The position numbers and the translations under genes are program-made. From positions 1,984,001 to 2,048,000 of the forward strand of contig NZ_UGSI01000001.1 of assembly GCF_900454495.1 (NCBI RefSeq): a stretch of 64,000 nucleotides of DNA, in the 5' to 3' direction. Below the pieces are notes generated by a model. It saw only the letters and a list, made by a program, of their open reading frames with translations, was not told where the DNA came from and did no database searches. Origin of the DNA: Paenibacillus macerans (GTDB taxonomy: Bacteria; Bacillota; Bacilli; Paenibacillales; Paenibacillaceae). Positions 61,076 through 64,000 of the stretch are shown here, piece by piece. The number at the start of each line of letters is the position of its first letter. Within the stretch, counting starts at the first letter, position 1.

Positions 61076-61125
61076 GTCCCACCTCGCAAAAAATATATTG
61101 GCGATAGAAATATCATTTTTCCCTT

Positions 61126-61686
61126 TTATGGCAGCACAGCGTCCAGATAACGGGAGGTCATCCCATCTCGCAAAATTTCCATATATAATTCGTCGTAAGC
61201 TTTTCCGTTAACGAGATAGCTCTGGCTTCTTCTGCCAAAGAGGCGGAACCCGGCTTTTTCGTAACACTTGATGGCCGGCTCGTTAAACTCGAAAACCCGA
61301 AGCATGATGTTGTTTAAGTTTAGTATTTTAAAGCCGTATTCGCACAACAGCTTGATGGCTTCCGCCCCGTAGCCCATACCTCTCTGCCGATCTTCGCCGA
61401 TAAAAATTCCAAGCTCCGCGACTCTGCGAACCTGATCGATGGCAAACAAGGAGCAATTCCCGATCAGTTCGTCATTATTTTTCAACACAACCGCAAAATT
61501 TTGCCCTTCCCGGGCCATATTTTCGAGCACGCTTTGTTCCCGCGGCAAACTGAACACTTCAGCGGGAGAACCTATTTTCAAAGACAAAGATAAGTTATTG
61601 ATCCACTTCGTGTATGTTTCGATATCCTCCGGATTCACCGGGGACAAATACAGCCTGTCCGCTTCCATTTTTTTGAAATACTTCAT
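61126..61686 (-). CDS. GNAT acetyltransferase (RimJ/RimL-like)
   Basis: Acetyltransferase of 186 residues: DRLYLSPVNPEDIETYTKW at the N-terminus, acetyl-CoA loop DRQRGMGYGAEAI, then LNNIMLRVFEFNEPAIKCYE. The start ATG 61686 has AAGGAGCG; the frame is open to 61749. Confidence 0.88.
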   Translation of the reverse strand: MKYFKKMEADRLYLSPVNPEDIETYTKWINNLSLSLKIGSPAEVFSLPREQSVLENMAREGQNFAVVLKNNDELIGNCSLFAIDQVRRVAELGIFIGEDRQRGMGYGAEAIKLLCEYGFKILNLNNIMLRVFEFNEPAIKCYEKAGFRLFGRRSQSYLVNGKAYDELYMEILRDGMTSRYLDAVLP

Positions 61687-61741
61687 CTTCCGTCGCTCCT
61701 TATTTAAGTCATTCTGCAGGGATACGGTTGTACCTTCGGCT

Positions 61742-62095
61742 TCAATCATAAGGCACGTAATGCTTTAAATCGGTTTTGGTAATCCCCTTCTCTTGCCCTT
61801 CTTTGGTCAGTCTGTAGTTGAACTGCAGCACCTCATTGTGCGCAAAATAAACATATTCGACGTAAGGCTCATCCTTAAAGGTCACTACCGCGTAAAAAGC
61901 CGGCAATTTGATCCCCCATACGCCTTTAACCGACTTGATATCCGACTTTGCATAATGTTGTTCTTCCAGGAGATAATGGGTTACTCTTTGGGCATAGATG
62001 ATTTTGTTGGCCTGAACATACACAAAAGGCGTTGCGACGAGCATAATCAAAAGGACGGCCAACCCCGTTTTAAACTTTTTTCTGATAGGAATCAT
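61742..62095 (-). CDS. DUF3139-like small membrane protein
   Basis: Protein of about 117 residues: basic N-terminus, one membrane span (TGLAVLLIMLVATPFVYV), then an extracytoplasmic domain (AKSDIKSVKGVWGIKLPAFY; VTFKDEPYVEYVY) resembling DUF3139 proteins. The start is not secure: the AAAGGA stretch lies directly against ATG 62095. It follows a lipoprotein gene and may be in its operon. Confidence 0.65.
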   Translation of the reverse strand: MIPIRKKFKTGLAVLLIMLVATPFVYVQANKIIYAQRVTHYLLEEQHYAKSDIKSVKGVWGIKLPAFYAVVTFKDEPYVEYVYFAHNEVLQFNYRLTKEGQEKGITKTDLKHYVPYD

Positions 62096-62105
62096 TCCTT
62101 TGTTT

Positions 62106-62513
62106 TTAGAACCTTCTATCGAAATACTTCTCAAAAAACGCTCTGATGTATCCTTCAAATTCGGAGTTAGGTTTATAGTAGACGCCTTGGATGAGGTTTG
62201 GAATAAACCCTAGCTTTTTTTCCTCTCCCTCATATAAACTTATCCCAAACATAAACCCCGTCCTGTCCTCCTGGTTCTGATCGGGGGTCAGCTTGATATC
62301 TTTGATGCGGGTAATCCATTCCGCAATTTGCTGCCGGTCTTCGATCACCCTTCTTGCTCCCGTTGAGCCATCCGCCAAAATCACTTTATCGACTTGCAAA
62401 ATATCGCCGGGATAAACCTCCGACAAGGAAAGGGGGCGTAAAGGGAGTGATTCCGGCTTGCTCTGGCATCCGGCGACCAATACGAACACCAAGATGATCC
62501 ATAACCGTTTCAT
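62106..62513 (-). CDS. Small lipoprotein of unknown function
   Basis: Lipoprotein of 135 residues: MKRLWIILVFVLVAGC signal and lipobox, then about 115 residues (VDKVILADGSTGARRVIEDR; GFMFGISLYEGEEKKLGF) that I cannot place in a characterised family. The start ATG 62513 has GAGGAGC; the frame is open to 62534. Confidence 0.7.
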   Translation of the reverse strand: MKRLWIILVFVLVAGCQSKPESLPLRPLSLSEVYPGDILQVDKVILADGSTGARRVIEDRQQIAEWITRIKDIKLTPDQNQEDRTGFMFGISLYEGEEKKLGFIPNLIQGVYYKPNSEFEGYIRAFFEKYFDRRF

Positions 62514-62673
62514 AATACACAAACCGCTCCTCAAAGACAGATTAAGACCTAATTTTCCGGCTCAAAACTTTTTGACAAAATCATCTTCATCCTAACCCGT
62601 TCAGCTTTCCAGCGCGATGGTATTGCCCCGAGAAAAGCTGCAACCGCCAGGCTGTCTGAAAAACTCCAGCGAG

Positions 62674-62880
62674 AAAAACATAAAGGCAAAAAATGCCGTT
62701 ATTCCAGCGATATCCGTCCATTTGGGAGAGATAGAGACAATTTATGTTGCTATTTTCTCGAACCGCAAGGAAATCCCCGCGTTTCGGACCATTCATAGGA
62801 AAATAAGTACAAAATATGCCGCTAATGGGAACCAGCATGATCATATCAGGGTAATAAGCACATAAAGTGCCGCTATTTTG
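62674..62880. repeat. R2 composite intergenic repeat, copy 3
   Basis: Same-orientation homologue of 24041-24252 and 41613-41819 with units AAAAAATGCCGTTATT, TTATGTTGCTATTTTC, AAATATGCCGCTAATGGG and AAAGTGCCGCTATTTT. It occupies much of the gap 62514-63038, which has no gene. Confidence 0.75.
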
Positions 62881-62882
62881 AG

Positions 62883-62983
62883 GTCCTGCCGACCAGTTGG
62901 TCCCGCCGAAGGTTGGTCTACAGACGGTTGGTCCTACCGACGCTTTCTCCTGCCACGGTTGCTCCCGCCGACAGTTGGTTGCC
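62883..62983. repeat. Imperfect 15-17-bp tandem repeats
   Basis: About six degenerate units of GTTGGTCCYRCCGAC type directly after R2 copy 3. Non-coding in all frames as far as seen. Confidence 0.6.
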
Positions 62984-63038
62984 GTTTCCGGTAGCCGGCA
63001 GTCAAACGCCGATTTCTGGGCGGGGCCGAATTTACTGT

Positions 63039-64000
63039 CTATTCCCTCCGCAAAATGAACTCCCCGGTCACCGCGTCGATAAAAGCGAGGCGCCGCTTTT
63101 CCCCACGGCGGTTCGCCGCCGTAGGATCGGATTGATACACGAGCCGGTATTCCGGCGTCTCCTGATCACGATCCAGAAACCACTTTAGACGAAGTTTCAG
63201 CTGCCCGGCATATAACCCGAAGGCCTGTTCGGGCGTAATCGCCGGATGGAATTGCCTTGAAGCGAGAGCCTCGATCATTTCATAAGAAGTCCCCATATAC
63301 ATGCATACGGCTTTGGTAGCAGTGCACACGCTGATCGTTACCCGTTCGAGATGAAGGGGGATGCCGCCGATATAAACCGGCAGGTAAAAAAATTCCCTGG
63401 ACCGCTCCTCTTCCCTCTCGTCCTCGGCATCCATTTGCAGTTGGAGATACTTCGTATAATCCGGGAAAACCATCCGCAAAAACCGTTCCGCCACTTCCCA
63501 GCACTCGGCCCGGTTTAGCGCGGGACTCCCTTCCTCGCCACAGCCCGTATGGTGATAACCAACCAGCCGTCCCGTCGATTTTTCCACCTGCACCATAATC
63601 GAAGCTTTGCGGAAAAAGCGCAGCTTGTCCCCCCATTTTCGCTCCATATAACCTTCCGCCGACAGGGGATCCCGTTCAACCTCCTCTTCCTCTTGCGTCT
63701 TAAGTTGATAGATCCGTGTGATTCTTTCCTCATCGTCCGAACATTTTTCCAGGACATACCGGTTCATATCGATACCCAGCCGCTGCTCCCAGGACTCTTC
63801 CGAAAGAGGCGGCGCTTGCATTATGTTCTCACTCGAAGATAGCGGGCGGCTCGGCGGCAAAACATAATGATCAGGTCCGAACAGGTCGCGGCCGGTGGCC
63901 GCGTCGATCAGGGCATGGTCCGGCTCAGGCTCATAAACAAGGAGGTATTCGGATTCGCTGCCTTTTATTTCATAGATGGAAGGATGCAGGTTTAAAATAA
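63039..64000 (-). CDS. YcdB/YcdC-like repeated-domain protein (partial, N-terminus outside window)
   Basis: The frame is open from the stop at 63039 to the right window edge, so the start lies beyond it; about 320 residues are seen. It contains two copies of a Tyr-rich PepSY-like theme ending in an Asp-Ala-(V/A)-Thr-Gly motif: VYEPEPDHALIDAATGRDLF and, at the C-terminus, FIDAVTGEFILRRE. This fits YcdB/YcdC-domain (DUF4901) proteins of Bacillales. Function unknown; relatives are usually exported. Confidence 0.7.
   Translation of the reverse strand, partial: ILNLHPSIYEIKGSESEYLLVYEPEPDHALIDAATGRDLFGPDHYVLPPSRPLSSSENIMQAPPLSEESWEQRLGIDMNRYVLEKCSDDEERITRIYQLKTQEEEEVERDPLSAEGYMERKWGDKLRFFRKASIMVQVEKSTGRLVGYHHTGCGEEGSPALNRAECWEVAERFLRMVFPDYTKYLQLQMDAEDEREEERSREFFYLPVYIGGIPLHLERVTISVCTATKAVCMYMGTSYEMIEALASRQFHPAITPEQAFGLYAGQLKLRLKWFLDRDQETPEYRLVYQSDPTAANRRGEKRRLAFIDAVTGEFILRRE

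Overview
This window is from a nitrogen-fixing, endospore-forming Gram-positive bacterium, almost certainly a Paenibacillus. The evidence is a compact one-operon nif cluster (nifB-H-D-K-E-N-X, a DUF269 gene, hesA, nifV) behind a sigma-A-type promoter with a GlnR-like palindrome, a GerA-family spore germinant receptor operon, an S-layer-homology protein, GerMN lipoproteins, strong AGGAGG ribosome-binding sites and Firmicute-type T-box, glycine riboswitch and cre control. Species cannot be fixed from the sequence.

Layout. 1-3.2 kb: an aldo/keto reductase cut by the window edge, a HTH plus periplasmic-binding-domain regulator, and divergent molybdate uptake genes modA-modB (no modC here). 3.6-14.9 kb: the nif operon on the minus strand, with translationally coupled junctions; molybdate uptake beside it fits the need for FeMo-cofactor. 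14.9-15.7 kb: nif promoter region and a 298-bp segment bounded by perfect 18-bp inverted repeats. 15.7-24 kb: a small unknown gene, nth, an SLH protein whose C-terminal tail looks frameshifted away, and two tandem copies of an amidase-GerMN gene pair. 24.3-26.4 kb: leuCD. 27-28.6 kb: an IS1182-like insertion sequence with 18-bp terminal repeats and a 5-bp target duplication. 28.8-32.5 kb: gerKA-gerKC-gerKB-like operon. 32.5-36.2 kb: AEC transporter, signal peptidase I, LysR regulator, nitrilase-family amidase. 36.3-39.5 kb: a LacI-controlled sugar-phosphate operon (AlsE-like epimerase, RpiB-like isomerase, DUF7916 protein) with four matching operator palindromes. 39.9-46.4 kb: mtnE, a proline-type T-box, proB-proA-proC and mtnB. 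46.5-51.6 kb: gcvH, a tandem glycine riboswitch and gcvT-gcvPA-gcvPB; GcvPB carries an unusual Gly/Ser-rich insertion. 52.6-58.6 kb: a minus-strand run of small accessory genes (HAD, AraC, pentapeptide, SDR, DinB, acetyltransferases, VanZ, Nudix). 58.9-60.1 kb: a secreted GH16 glucanase with a ricin-type domain under a cre site. 60.3-64 kb: acetyltransferases, small membrane and lipoproteins, and the end of a YcdB/YcdC-like protein.

The most unusual material is intergenic. Two families of about 200-bp composite repeats occur: R1 at 3.4 and 41.4 kb in inverted orientation, and R2 at 24.1, 41.7 and 62.8 kb in the same orientation. Each is built of about four short units ending in a (C)GYTATTT-like core. 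A third family uses a TGCACTTTTGCA palindrome, and the insertion sequence sits inside one copy. Gene remnants (an alcohol dehydrogenase C-terminus, an internally deleted P-loop protein, the SLH tail) show active gene decay.
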